Shown here: piece after piece, positions 5,945 through 12,283 of the stretch
Layout of the letters: the number at the start of each line of letters is the position of its first letter
Numbering within the stretch: the first letter of the stretch is position 1
From: an uncultured Alistipes sp.
GTDB taxonomy: Bacteria; Bacteroidota; Bacteroidia; Bacteroidales; Rikenellaceae
Assembly (NCBI GenBank): GCA_900768045.1
Contig: CAAGBL010000073.1
Span: 1 to 12,302 of the forward strand
Direction: 5' to 3'
DNA length: 12,302 nt
Notes under the pieces: generated by a model
What the model saw: only the letters and a program-made list of their open reading frames with translations
What the model was told of the DNA's origin: nothing
Databases searched by the model: none
Position numbers and translations under genes: made by a program

Positions 5945-6325
5945 CCGCGTCCAAACAAGGAACCCCAGAGCTTTCTACATGTTTAGCTGACCGTTTCGTC
6001 CTTCTCCTCGAGCCAGGCAGGCAGCAGCCAAACCCGAGGCCCAGCCTCTAACTTTCGCACGACAACCGAGGCACATGCCGCACTATCTCTAAATTGATGA
6101 TACCCCATAATGAGAAAGCCGTTAAAGAGCGGAACGACCTCTCGGGATACTCGTCGCACGACCTCCTTGGGTCACGCAATTAAGCCAATTTTCCCTGAAA
6201 ATTAGGCAGCGAGTGCGTAATTGTTATTGCCATTTATAGCTTGAGCGTTCAGTTTTACGAGACCCCACACAAGGCTCGACATGCTTACAATCGAATTCTA
6301 CCTGCTGTCAAAACCGGTCACCCCC
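5924..6325 (-). ncRNA. ssrA: tmRNA (transfer-messenger RNA)
   Basis: The tmRNA rescues stalled ribosomes with SmpB and tags the nascent protein for proteolysis. The acceptor 5' strand GGGGGTG (6325-6319) pairs with CACCTCC near the 3' end (one G-U pair), and the T-arm reads GCGGG-TTCGACC-CCCGC. The sequence after the acceptor contains TTTTGACAGCAGG, the usual D-loop-like region. The encoded 3' end is the discriminator A at 5924; CCA is not encoded and must be added. The tag frame (6202-6231, minus) reads GGC AAT AAC AAT TAC GCA CTC GCT GCC TAA, giving GNNNYALAA. The length (402 nt) is normal for a one-piece Bacteroidales tmRNA. A terminator follows, and tandem promoters lie upstream. Confidence 0.95.
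6202..6231 (-). other. tmRNA proteolysis-tag reading frame
   Basis: The nine codons from the proposed resume codon GGC to TAA (6202-6204) encode GNNNYALAA. The YALAA end is the ClpXP/protease recognition signal typical of the phylum. If translation resumed one codon earlier (AAT) the tag would be NGNNNYALAA; GGC is preferred because resume codons are normally Ala or Gly. Confidence 0.85.
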
Positions 6326-6398
6326 TTTAAGATGTCGTTTTGAGATAACCTTTGGTTTTATTAAGGCTCTTTTTTGCTGCTTATTGTTTTACCTTCTT

Positions 6399-6418
6399 GT
6401 CAATAGTCCACTATTGAC
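6399..6418. promoter_or_regulatory. Palindrome at the predicted start of the P1 transcript
   Basis: GTCAATAGT-CC-ACTATTGAC is a perfect 9-bp inverted repeat with a 2-nt centre, immediately downstream of the -7 box. It could be an operator or, in RNA, a 5'-terminal hairpin. Its partner in the distal copy is at 6546-6565 with a 3-nt centre and an 8-9 bp arm. Confidence 0.5.
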
Positions 6419-6420
6419 TG

Positions 6421-6428
6421 CAAAGCTA
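6421..6428 (-). promoter_or_regulatory. ssrA promoter P1, -7 box
   Basis: The minus strand reads TAGCTTTG (TAnnTTTG). The transcript would start near 6414-6418, inside the palindrome at 6399-6418, leaving a leader of roughly 90 nt that must be removed to give the mature tmRNA 5' end at 6325. Confidence 0.6.
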
Positions 6429-6483
6429 AAAGCACAATCAGCTAAAAAAATAGCACTTAATAAATTCCAAAAATATCTCAAAC

Positions 6484-6508
6484 ACCATCTTTAAAATGTT
6501 GAGATGGT
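6484..6508. repeat. Short inverted repeat between the two promoter copies
   Basis: ACCATCT (6484-6490) pairs with AGATGGT (6502-6508) around an 11-nt loop. The rest of the 65-nt spacer between the duplicated promoters (6463-6527) shows nothing recognisable. Confidence 0.4.
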
Positions 6509-6527
6509 CATGTTTCTTGGTATCTAT

Positions 6528-6608
6528 TTATTGTTTTACCTTCTTGTCAATAGCCCACTATTGACTGCAAAGCTAAAAGCACAATCAGCTAAAAAATAGC
6601 ACTTAATA
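6528..6608. repeat. Duplicated ssrA promoter region, copy 2 (distal)
   Basis: An 81-bp block nearly identical to 6381-6462, offset 146-147 bp. It includes its own -7 box and palindrome, so the control region is a true tandem duplication of promoter plus start site. Confidence 0.9.
6568..6575 (-). promoter_or_regulatory. ssrA promoter P2, -7 box
   Basis: TAGCTTTG on the minus strand, identical in context to P1 and 147 bp further from ssrA. A third minus-strand match (TACTTTTG, 6655-6662) lies further out, but its context is not duplicated and it may be fortuitous. Confidence 0.5.
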
Positions 6609-6693
6609 TAGACCCATCAGATAATTCAGCATTTGTGGCAATGCAAATGCGATGCAAAAGTAGTGAAAATTTTTTCTTTCGACAAATTATTGC

Positions 6694-6701
6694 TACATTT
6701 G
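6694..6701 (+). promoter_or_regulatory. Predicted -7 promoter box of ftsE
   Basis: TACATTTG matches TAnnTTTG and lies 20 nt before the ATG at 6722. An in-frame ATG at 6635 is upstream of it and therefore unlikely to be the start. Confidence 0.58.
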
Positions 6702-6721
6702 CATCTATAATTATTATTCAG

Positions 6722-7444
6722 ATGGGAAACAAAGTCATTGAGTTGCGTGGTGTGGCAATATACCATGGTGAGTCGCAGCGTAAGCGTAATGCCGAGAACG
6801 ACCTGATACTTTCAAATATCAACCTCGCCGTTGACGAGGGCGAGTTTGTATATCTTATTGGTCGTGTAGGTACGGGCAAGAGCACCTTGCTTAAGACTCT
6901 CTATGCTGAGGTTGAGCCCAAAGAGGGCCATGCTGAGGTTGTTGGCTTTGACCTATTTAACTTAAAGCGCCGTGATATTCCTAAGTTGCGTCGCTCCATG
7001 GGTATTGTCTTTCAGGATTTCCAGTTGCTCACCGATCGCAATGTCTTTTACAACCTCTACGATGTTATGCGTGCTACGGGTTGGAGCAATGAGGGGGATA
7101 TTCGTCGCCGTATAGATGAGGTGCTTAAGCTTGTAGGCCTTGAGCATAAGTGCTATAAGATGCCTTTCGAGCTCTCGGGAGGTGAGCAGCAGCGACTAAC
7201 CATTGCTCGTGCTCTGCTCAACAACCCTCGTCTTATTCTTGCTGATGAGCCTACGGGAAACCTCGATCCAGTTACTGCTGAGGGCATCATGCGAATATTT
7301 CACGAGATTGCCAAGAGTGGCTGCGCTGTGGTCATGTCGACGCACAACATATCGCTTATCGAGCAATTCCCCTCACGCACCATTTTGTTTGCCAAGGGCG
7401 GCATTGCCGAGGTTGATGTCAAAGAGCTGATAGGTCTGCAATAG
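6722..7444 (+). CDS. ftsE: ABC transporter ATPase, FtsE-like
   Basis: A 240-residue ATP-binding subunit of the size of FtsE, which with membrane partner FtsX controls peptidoglycan hydrolases at the divisome. All ABC motifs are present: Walker A GRVGTGKST (G47-T55, K53), Q-loop Q98 in VFQDFQLL, signature LSGGEQQR (151-158), Walker B LILADEPTGNLD with D175 and E176, and H-loop H208 in STHN. The VFQDFQLL and DRNVFYNL segments are characteristic of FtsE. The start MGNKVIELRGVAIYHG is set by the promoter box; an upstream in-frame ATG at 6635 would add 29 residues. FtsX is not adjacent, as the next gene is convergent, so the assignment rests on sequence. An LolD/MacB-type ATPase is the alternative. 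Confidence 0.85.
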   Translation: MGNKVIELRGVAIYHGESQRKRNAENDLILSNINLAVDEGEFVYLIGRVGTGKSTLLKTLYAEVEPKEGHAEVVGFDLFNLKRRDIPKLRRSMGIVFQDFQLLTDRNVFYNLYDVMRATGWSNEGDIRRRIDEVLKLVGLEHKCYKMPFELSGGEQQRLTIARALLNNPRLILADEPTGNLDPVTAEGIMRIFHEIAKSGCAVVMSTHNISLIEQFPSRTILFAKGGIAEVDVKELIGLQ

Positions 7445-7457
7445 TCTATATTAATAA

Positions 7458-7493
7458 AATAGAGCCTGCACAACGCAATGTGCAGGCTCTATT
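7458..7493. terminator. Bidirectional intrinsic terminator between ftsE and the double-FKBP gene
   Basis: AATAGAGCCTGCACA (7458-7472) pairs perfectly with TGTGCAGGCTCTATT (7479-7493) around a 6-nt loop, a 15-bp stem. AT-rich tracts flank both sides, suiting both convergent genes. Confidence 0.85.
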
Positions 7494-7509
7494 CTTATAT
7501 ATTTATCGG

Positions 7510-9075
7510 TTACTCTACGAATATCTGGAATAGCAATGGGCTGAATGCTGGAATTTCGGTTGATGTTGTGGTAATGGTTGTCGACGTATCGTTGCTACCA
7601 GTCGATGAGTCGTAGCCGTAACCATAGTAGTAGGGATCGTAGCCGTAGTATCCCTGGTTGTACATGTTGCCATATCCATAGCCGTAGTAGCTATTCATAT
7701 AGTTCATGTAGTTCATATAGTTGAGATAGTCGTAGTAGGCATTCTCGTTGCCACCAGTGGTTGTTGATGTATATGAACCTACCTGGCCCGAGATGCCGTA
7801 GCCGTATGTCGAAACCGAGAGTATTGCTGCCCACTGACCAATGCGTAGGGTAGGGATAGCGTAGTTCCAAGCATTGATATACTTGTTCTCGTCGGTATTT
7901 TGTGTGTAGAATGTGAGTGCCTCGCCAGCGGTCTTTACCTCTTTATATATAATCTCCTTGACCTCGTCGATGTTGGTGTCGAAGATAAAGCCATCGAGGA
8001 AGCGGCCGATGTACCATACGTCGGCTGTCGATTTTGTGTTTAGCGAGTCGGTGGTAAGCACCTCATCTGTTGATATTCCCTTGCCAAAGCGCTTGATAAG
8101 AGCCTCGTTGATGCGCTGCTCGAGGTCGCTACTGCCGTAGATAGGGCCCGTAGTGTAGTTATCCTCGTTGCTCTCGTAGCTCTTGCCATATTTAAGCGTG
8201 TCAGCGCCGATAACATCAAACTTAAGGCGCTGCTCAGGGGTGTACGAGTAGTTTACGTACAACTGCTCGAGGGTGTCTATCGGCTGGTGCCAGCGGCCGT
8301 CGAAGAACTCCAAAGGACGTGTGTCTACACTCTCCTCGCCCTCTTCGTCTGTGCGGGTGCTACGGCGACGGAGCATCGACTTCTCAGCCTCATTTTCCTC
8401 CTTCACTGTCTTGTGCTCCTCGCATAGTCCACCATTCTCCTCGGCGAAAAGGTCTACGCACTCGCCCTCGTAAGCTACAGGGTTGCCCACATGTCCCCAT
8501 ACCTTTATGCGAACAATCATAGGCTTGCTCTCGTCCATCTCATACTGGCCCTCATAGCCACCAGTGCTCGACTCAGTTGTCTGCACTACTGACGATGGTA
8601 GGTAGAGAGTCATCTCGGTACCATAGCGCACCTCCACAGAGTCTTGACCAATCTTTAGCTTGTTGAATGTGGCGAGATATGTTCCCTCCATCATCGTTGT
8701 ACTCTCCTTGCCACTAAAGCGGTAGGCGGGCACGTAGCGTGTGTAGTTGGTATATGTGCCGAGCATCATTGCATTCTCATATCTGCGTGTCTCGCAGATG
8801 TTGCCGTCGAGGTCACGAGCTGTAAAATCGTACCATACCCATACGTCCTTACCCGAGATAGGTACGGAGTCAGCAACGCCAAAATCATGCATCTCGACAT
8901 AATATCCGCCCTCCTCCTGGTAGTTGTCAAGAAGCTCTTTGTGATGCTTCTCGATCCACGCCTTTAGTGAGCGCTGCTCAACCTCCGTATAGTCGACGGT
9001 AGGCTCCTTGATGCATGCTGCGGCGAGGAGTATTAATGTTGCAATAATGCTAAAGCTCTTTATGCTGTTCATCAT
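7510..9075 (-). CDS. Lipoprotein with two FKBP-like domains and a Tyr-rich insert
   Basis: A 521-residue probable lipoprotein: a hydrophobic N-terminus runs to C21 (ILLAAAC-IKEP), a loose lipobox with Ala at -3. Residues about 75-195 look like a degenerate FKBP-type module (VWVWYDFTARDLDGN...KIGQDSVEVRYGTEMTLYLP). Residues about 220-255 are charged and probably disordered. Residues about 350-521 form a second FKBP-like module: ADVWYIGRFLDGFIFDTN, then YAIPTLRIGQWAAILSVSTYGYG, then EIPAFSPLLFQIFVE. Between the conserved YG and the final IPAFSPL strand, about 80 residues are inserted, of which 446-489 contain 19 Tyr in 44. Peptidyl-prolyl isomerase or chaperone activity is inferred and may be lost in the first module. 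It starts 7 nt after the stop of the short FKBP lipoprotein gene, an evident operon; an ATG one codon later (9072) is equally possible. Confidence 0.75.
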   Translation of the reverse strand: MMNSIKSFSIIATLILLAAACIKEPTVDYTEVEQRSLKAWIEKHHKELLDNYQEEGGYYVEMHDFGVADSVPISGKDVWVWYDFTARDLDGNICETRRYENAMMLGTYTNYTRYVPAYRFSGKESTTMMEGTYLATFNKLKIGQDSVEVRYGTEMTLYLPSSVVQTTESSTGGYEGQYEMDESKPMIVRIKVWGHVGNPVAYEGECVDLFAEENGGLCEEHKTVKEENEAEKSMLRRRSTRTDEEGEESVDTRPLEFFDGRWHQPIDTLEQLYVNYSYTPEQRLKFDVIGADTLKYGKSYESNEDNYTTGPIYGSSDLEQRINEALIKRFGKGISTDEVLTTDSLNTKSTADVWYIGRFLDGFIFDTNIDEVKEIIYKEVKTAGEALTFYTQNTDENKYINAWNYAIPTLRIGQWAAILSVSTYGYGISGQVGSYTSTTTGGNENAYYDYLNYMNYMNYMNSYYGYGYGNMYNQGYYGYDPYYYGYGYDSSTGSNDTSTTITTTSTEIPAFSPLLFQIFVE

Positions 9076-9082
9076 AGATGTT

Positions 9083-9706
9083 TTACTTTTTCGTTACACT
9101 AAGAATGTCGATATACCAAACCTGAGCCGATTTTTTTGGTACCATGCCAACATAATGGTTGCCATAGCCACTCTCGTATGTTAGATATATCTCTACGCTA
9201 TCGCCCTCACGGCAACCCTCAAGCGCAATCTCAAGAGCCTCGATTATATCTCCTCTGCCAAGGGTTATTGCCAAAGGCTCTGTTGTCCACTCGTAAGATG
9301 TGTTAAGGCCCTTTGCTTCAAGTGCGGCAATCGACTCTTCGTCGTTTGTCGCAAACATATCGTTGATAGTTGGTTGAGAGCTCTTGAAGATATAGGCTGT
9401 GTACTGCAACTCGAGCTTGTCGCCTACGTTGGCCACTAGCTTGCTGCTGCGGTCGTCGTTATAGTATGTTGATATATAGCGATATATGTCTAATCCCCAC
9501 TGGGTGTAGAACTTAGGATTCTCCTCGAGCGATTCTCCAATCTCTGCCTTGGGAATCAGGCGTGGCTGGTGCGAGTTTTTAAGGTAGTTGCTTATGCTCG
9601 TCTGCTGCTGTGTTAGCGTTGTGTCTGTCTCATTGCTGCACGACGAGAAGAGGGCCACGACAAGTGTCATGACCGCCATAAATGCTATTTTCTTTACCTT
9701 AACCAT
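9083..9706 (-). CDS. FKBP-type peptidyl-prolyl isomerase-like lipoprotein
   Basis: A 207-residue lipoprotein. From the ATG at 9706 the signal is MVKVKKIAFMAVMTLVVALFSSC with lipobox LFSSC and lipidated C23. From about residue 85 the order of elements is FKBP-like: VGDKLELQYTAYIF, then LAITLGRGDIIEALEIALEGCREGDSVEIYL, then SGYGN..VGMVPKKSAQVWYIDILSV, corresponding to the family's GW/AL..GL..M..G, aYG and ipP.s.L.f.iel. The expected role is folding assistance in the periplasm or outer-membrane leaflet. The -7 box at 9722-9729 overlaps an in-frame TTG at 9724, so the start is the ATG at 9706 or 9712. The neighbouring double-FKBP lipoprotein is in the same operon. Confidence 0.78.
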   Translation of the reverse strand: MVKVKKIAFMAVMTLVVALFSSCSNETDTTLTQQQTSISNYLKNSHQPRLIPKAEIGESLEENPKFYTQWGLDIYRYISTYYNDDRSSKLVANVGDKLELQYTAYIFKSSQPTINDMFATNDEESIAALEAKGLNTSYEWTTEPLAITLGRGDIIEALEIALEGCREGDSVEIYLTYESGYGNHYVGMVPKKSAQVWYIDILSVTKK

Positions 9707-9721
9707 TACCATATAATCGCA

Positions 9722-9729
9722 CAAAGTTA
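9722..9729 (-). promoter_or_regulatory. Predicted -7 promoter box of the FKBP lipoprotein operon
   Basis: The minus strand reads TAACTTTG (TAnnTTTG), 15 nt upstream of the ATG at 9706. It lies in the 66-nt gap after ruvA, so the lipoproteins can be transcribed independently of ruvA. Confidence 0.55.
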
Positions 9730-9750
9730 ATAATTATTTTGCAAAGCCTC

Positions 9751-9770
9751 TCTTTTTTTAATAAAAAAGA
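9751..9770 (-). terminator. AT-only hairpin after ruvA
   Basis: TCTTTTTT (9751-9758) can pair with AAAAAAGA (9763-9770). The stem has only one G-C pair at its base, so it would be weak, but on the minus strand it ends in a U-run just after the ruvA stop codon. Confidence 0.3.
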
Positions 9771-9772
9771 TG

Positions 9773-10366
9773 CTATAGGCTCTTTAGTGCTGTGCGTATT
9801 GCCTCCTCGACGCTTATCGCAGGGTTGTTCTTGAATATGGCGTTGAGCACCTTCTCCGATGCTGTTTTCTGGAATCCGAGCATCGATAGTGCTGCCAATG
9901 CCTCGTCGAAGCTTTCGGGGCGAGCCTTGGTAGTTGGTGTGCTTATCATAAGGTCGCTTGCCCCCAATTCGAGCATCTTGCCCGAGAGCTCCACGATGAT
10001 TTTTTGTGCCGTCTTAAGGCCGAGGCCCTTGACATTTTTTAGTAGTACGGCATTCTCCGTTGCTATGATGTTTTGTAGCTCCTTTGACGAGTATGTCGAT
10101 AGTATCATGCGGGCGGTGTTACCTCCTACGCCTGAGACACTTATGAGCTGTCGGAAGAGCTCACGCTCAAGCTTTGTTGAGAATCCGAATAGTGCTTGCT
10201 GATCCTCACGCACCACGAAGTGAACATAGAGCTTTGCATCTGTCGAATGCTCGATGTCGGCGTATGTTTTCAGGGATATGTTAATGAAATATCCTATGCC
10301 TGCTGCCTCAATAATTGCGTATGTAGGTGTTGCCTCTGCAACTTTACCCGATATATATTCGTACAT
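9773..10366 (-). CDS. ruvA: Holliday junction branch-migration protein RuvA
   Basis: A 197-residue protein, normal for RuvA, which binds four-way junctions as a tetramer and loads the RuvB motor. Domain I (about 1-62) is the OB fold, starting MYEYISGKVAEATPTYAIIEAAGIGY and ending VVREDQQALFGF, both close to the family pattern. Domain II contains two helix-hairpin-helix motifs, SGVGGNTARMIL (78-89) and VKGLGLKTAQKIIVEL (112-127). A variable linker (about 135-152) leads to domain III (about 153-197, DEALAALSMLGFQKTASEKVL), which contacts RuvB. It is followed by the FKBP lipoprotein genes on the same strand. A -7 box lies 41 nt upstream. Confidence 0.96.
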   Translation of the reverse strand: MYEYISGKVAEATPTYAIIEAAGIGYFINISLKTYADIEHSTDAKLYVHFVVREDQQALFGFSTKLERELFRQLISVSGVGGNTARMILSTYSSKELQNIIATENAVLLKNVKGLGLKTAQKIIVELSGKMLELGASDLMISTPTTKARPESFDEALAALSMLGFQKTASEKVLNAIFKNNPAISVEEAIRTALKSL

Positions 10367-10406
10367 ATATGCAGTGTGTTACGAAAAATAAATATGAAAA
10401 TTTCTA

Positions 10407-10414
10407 CAAAAGTA
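10407..10414 (-). promoter_or_regulatory. Predicted -7 promoter box of ruvA
   Basis: The minus strand reads TACTTTTG, an exact TAnnTTTG match, 40 nt before the ATG at 10366. Confidence 0.5.
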
Positions 10415-10426
10415 AATAAAATTTTT

Positions 10427-10434
10427 TATCTTTG
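10427..10434 (+). promoter_or_regulatory. Predicted -7 promoter box of the OmpH/Skp-like gene
   Basis: TATCTTTG matches TAnnTTTG, 41 nt before the ATG at 10476. It is back-to-back with the ruvA box, making 10367-10475 a compact divergent promoter region. Confidence 0.55.
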
Positions 10435-10475
10435 CATTTTGGAACTGATAATTAACTAAAATCTAATATAGAATT

Positions 10476-11165
10476 ATGAAAAAAACACTTTTGTTCGCCT
10501 TTGCTATTGCTGCGATGCTTGTGTCATGTGGCGATAAGGAGGCTAAGACAACCGATGCATCAGAGAATATTGACGAGAATGTAGTTCTTGCTGACTCTGT
10601 CGAGTGCGTAAAGAGTGCTGATGTGGTATATGTTAACCTCGATGCTATGTTCAAGTCGAGCAAGCTTTACATTAAGGAGGGCCAGCCTCTCGAGAAGCGT
10701 GTTGAGGAGTTCCAGAAGGGCATGCTCAGCAAGCAGGAGGACTTGGCAAAGCGTGAGCAGGGCTTGGCTTACGAGCAGAATAAGATTCAGCAGGAGGGCC
10801 AGAAGCTCCAGGAGGATTACCAGAAGGGCCTTATCACTACTCTCAATGCTCAGACTAAGAGCGAGCAGCTCGAGAAGCGTGCTCAGAACCTTCAGGCGAG
10901 TGTAGCAGCTCTTCAGAAGCAGGCGCAGCAGGATGCTGAGAAGTTGCAGCAGGAGGAGCAGGTGTTGGCTGAGGAGTCGGCAGTTTTGGAGAATCGTTTC
11001 CGTGCGTTGCTCCAGGATGCTCTCAAGGAGATCAATGCTGATGGCCGTTATAAGATGATTGTTAACTCTATGATGGTTATCGATGCAGTTGAGGGTCTCG
11101 ACATCTCGTCTTTGGTTCTTGCGAAGATTGATGAGCTCTACGAGAAGGGTGCAATTGCTGAGTAG
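10476..11165 (+). CDS. OmpH/Skp-family lipoprotein chaperone-like protein
   Basis: A 229-residue probable lipoprotein with signal MKKTLLFAFAIAAMLVSC and lipidated C18 (lipobox LVSC), followed by GDKEAK. After an acidic linker the protein has the OmpH/Skp layout: a short strand (VVYVNLDAMFKSS), a long Glu/Gln/Lys-rich coiled coil (about residues 68-175) and a C-terminal strand and helix (GRYKMIVNSMMVIDAVEGLDISSLVLAKIDELYE), matching the family's 'gy..Vld......y......Dit..v...l'. Skp family members form tentacled trimers that hold unfolded outer-membrane proteins in the periplasm. Classical Skp is soluble, so lipid anchoring would tether this one to a membrane. A terminator follows the gene. 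Confidence 0.85.
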   Translation: MKKTLLFAFAIAAMLVSCGDKEAKTTDASENIDENVVLADSVECVKSADVVYVNLDAMFKSSKLYIKEGQPLEKRVEEFQKGMLSKQEDLAKREQGLAYEQNKIQQEGQKLQEDYQKGLITTLNAQTKSEQLEKRAQNLQASVAALQKQAQQDAEKLQQEEQVLAEESAVLENRFRALLQDALKEINADGRYKMIVNSMMVIDAVEGLDISSLVLAKIDELYEKGAIAE

Positions 11166-11185
11166 TTTTTTAGTTTCGATATATG

Positions 11186-11223
11186 TTTGCCGACACACAC
11201 TATATTGCGTGTCGGCAAATTTT
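11186..11223 (+). terminator. Intrinsic terminator of the OmpH/Skp-like gene
   Basis: TTTGCCGACAC (11186-11196) pairs with GTGTCGGCAAA (11209-11219) around a 12-nt loop, followed by TTTT. Confidence 0.88.
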
Positions 11224-11259
11224 GATAATGTAATTTTTTTTGTGTAACGCATTGGTGTT

Positions 11260-12063
11260 ATGGGCTTTATACCTTTCACATTTGTTGATTTTATCGATAT
11301 AATCCTTGTTGCTTCCTTGCTCTATGCTTTCTATCGAGCTATGCGAGGCACAAGTGCGCCTTATATCATGCTTGGCATCTTCTTTATCTACCTATTGTGG
11401 ATATTGGTCAAGACCTTCAACCTTGTGCTTTTTTCTACCATTCTTGGTCAGATTATCTCTGTCGGTGTCATTGCCATTATCATCATCTTTCAGCCCGAGA
11501 TACGCCACTTCTTGCAGGCTATAGGTCGTCAGCGTGAGCGTTTTCAGTGGTTGTCACGCATCTTCAATTTGCGCAACCGCAAGGCCGAGCAAGATATTAA
11601 TCTTCAGCCTATTGTCGATGCCTGCCGTGAGATGGGCGAGCAGAAGGTGGGCGCCCTTATTATCATCAAGCAGTCTAACGATTTAGGTATTGTCGAGGAG
11701 AGCGGTATCGCTATCGATGCTAAGGTCTCTACGGCACTTATCGAAAATGTCTTCTTTAAGAATGCTCCGCTTCACGATGGCGGTATGGTCATCAGTGGCG
11801 ATAGGGTTGTCGCTGCTAAGTGCGTGCTTCCTGTCACTCGCCAAGATGTTCCTAAGGCCTATGGCATGCGCCACCGTGCTGCTTTGGGTATGAGTGAGGT
11901 TTCGGACGCTATCGTTATTGCCGTGTCTGAGGAGACGGGCAAGATTTCGCTTGCTCACGACTCGGAGATTACCCGCAATGTTGATCCTGAGCGCCTTACG
12001 CAGTCTATTCGTAAGCTTATGCGCAAGAATGATTTGCGTCGTAGAAATGATGCAGAAGAGTAA
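11260..12063 (+). CDS. cdaA: Diadenylate cyclase CdaA (c-di-AMP synthase)
   Basis: A 267-residue membrane enzyme that condenses two ATP into cyclic di-AMP. The N-terminal 85 residues contain three hydrophobic helices (FVDFIDIILVASLLYAFY, YIMLGIFFIYLLWILV, ILGQIISVGVIAIIIIF), followed by QPEIRHFLQAIG, typical of CdaA/YbbP. The DAC domain carries both catalytic motifs: DGGM at 173-176 (in NAPLHDGGMVI) and RHRAALG at 204-210. It is 94 nt after the OmpH/Skp-like stop codon with a terminator between them, so it should have its own promoter, though I see no perfect TAnnTTTG box there. Copy B of the nested palindrome begins in its stop codon. No c-di-AMP phosphodiesterase or CdaR-type regulator gene is adjacent in the window. 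Confidence 0.95.
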   Translation: MGFIPFTFVDFIDIILVASLLYAFYRAMRGTSAPYIMLGIFFIYLLWILVKTFNLVLFSTILGQIISVGVIAIIIIFQPEIRHFLQAIGRQRERFQWLSRIFNLRNRKAEQDINLQPIVDACREMGEQKVGALIIIKQSNDLGIVEESGIAIDAKVSTALIENVFFKNAPLHDGGMVISGDRVVAAKCVLPVTRQDVPKAYGMRHRAALGMSEVSDAIVIAVSEETGKISLAHDSEITRNVDPERLTQSIRKLMRKNDLRRRNDAEE

Positions 12064-12191
12064 TTTCTCGTGATAAGGGGTCATTCTCGGCCCATCGCTA
12101 AAAGTAAGACCCCTCGGGCTGTACTATTTGTACTATCCCGAGGGGATCTTCTTTTGCGATAGACCAAGCCTAACCCCTTCTGACGAGAAAT
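12062..12191 (+). terminator. Nested palindromic element, copy B (bidirectional terminator-like)
   Basis: The element begins within the cdaA stop codon. Outer stem: ATTTCTCGT (12063-12071) with ACGAGAAAT (12183-12191). Inner invariant blocks at 12072-12104 and 12151-12181 are identical to 5401-5433 and 5479-5509 of copy A. Apical stem: CCCCTCGGG (12110-12118) with CCCGAGGGG (12137-12145), extended past a bulged A by AAGA/TCTT. The 18-nt loop (12119-12136) differs from copy A at one base. Confidence 0.75.
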
Positions 12192-12202
12192 ATTGTGCTT
12201 GG

Positions 12203-12283
12203 GGGCGCTTCGCTTGATGGGAGCGCTTCGCTTGATAGATATTGTAAGACCATTAAGACCTTAAGACTAAAAGACCATTAAGA
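12203..12283. repeat. Short direct repeats downstream of cdaA
   Basis: GCGCTTCGCTTGAT occurs at 12205-12218 and 12223-12236 (18-bp period). AAGACCATTAAGA occurs at 12246-12258 and 12271-12283. The intervening bases are variants of the same AAGAC/TTAAGAC text. No gene is visible to the window end. Confidence 0.7.

Larger units (their letters stand above)
6381..6462. repeat. Duplicated ssrA promoter region, copy 1 (proximal)
   Basis: An 82-bp block repeated at 6528-6608 with one substitution in the palindrome centre and one A-run length change. It contains a -7 box (6421-6428, minus) and the palindrome GTCAATAGT-CC-ACTATTGAC (6399-6418). Confidence 0.9.

Noticed and set aside
5802..5990. Plus-strand open frame of 62 codons entering ssrA
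   Set aside because: It runs antisense through the terminator and 3' end of tmRNA and resembles no protein.
10560..11279. Long minus-strand open frame (239 codons) opposite the OmpH/Skp-like gene
   Set aside because: It is Leu-rich because it is the antisense of Glu/Gln/Lys codons in the coiled coil; it also runs through the terminator at 11186-11223 and has no promoter.
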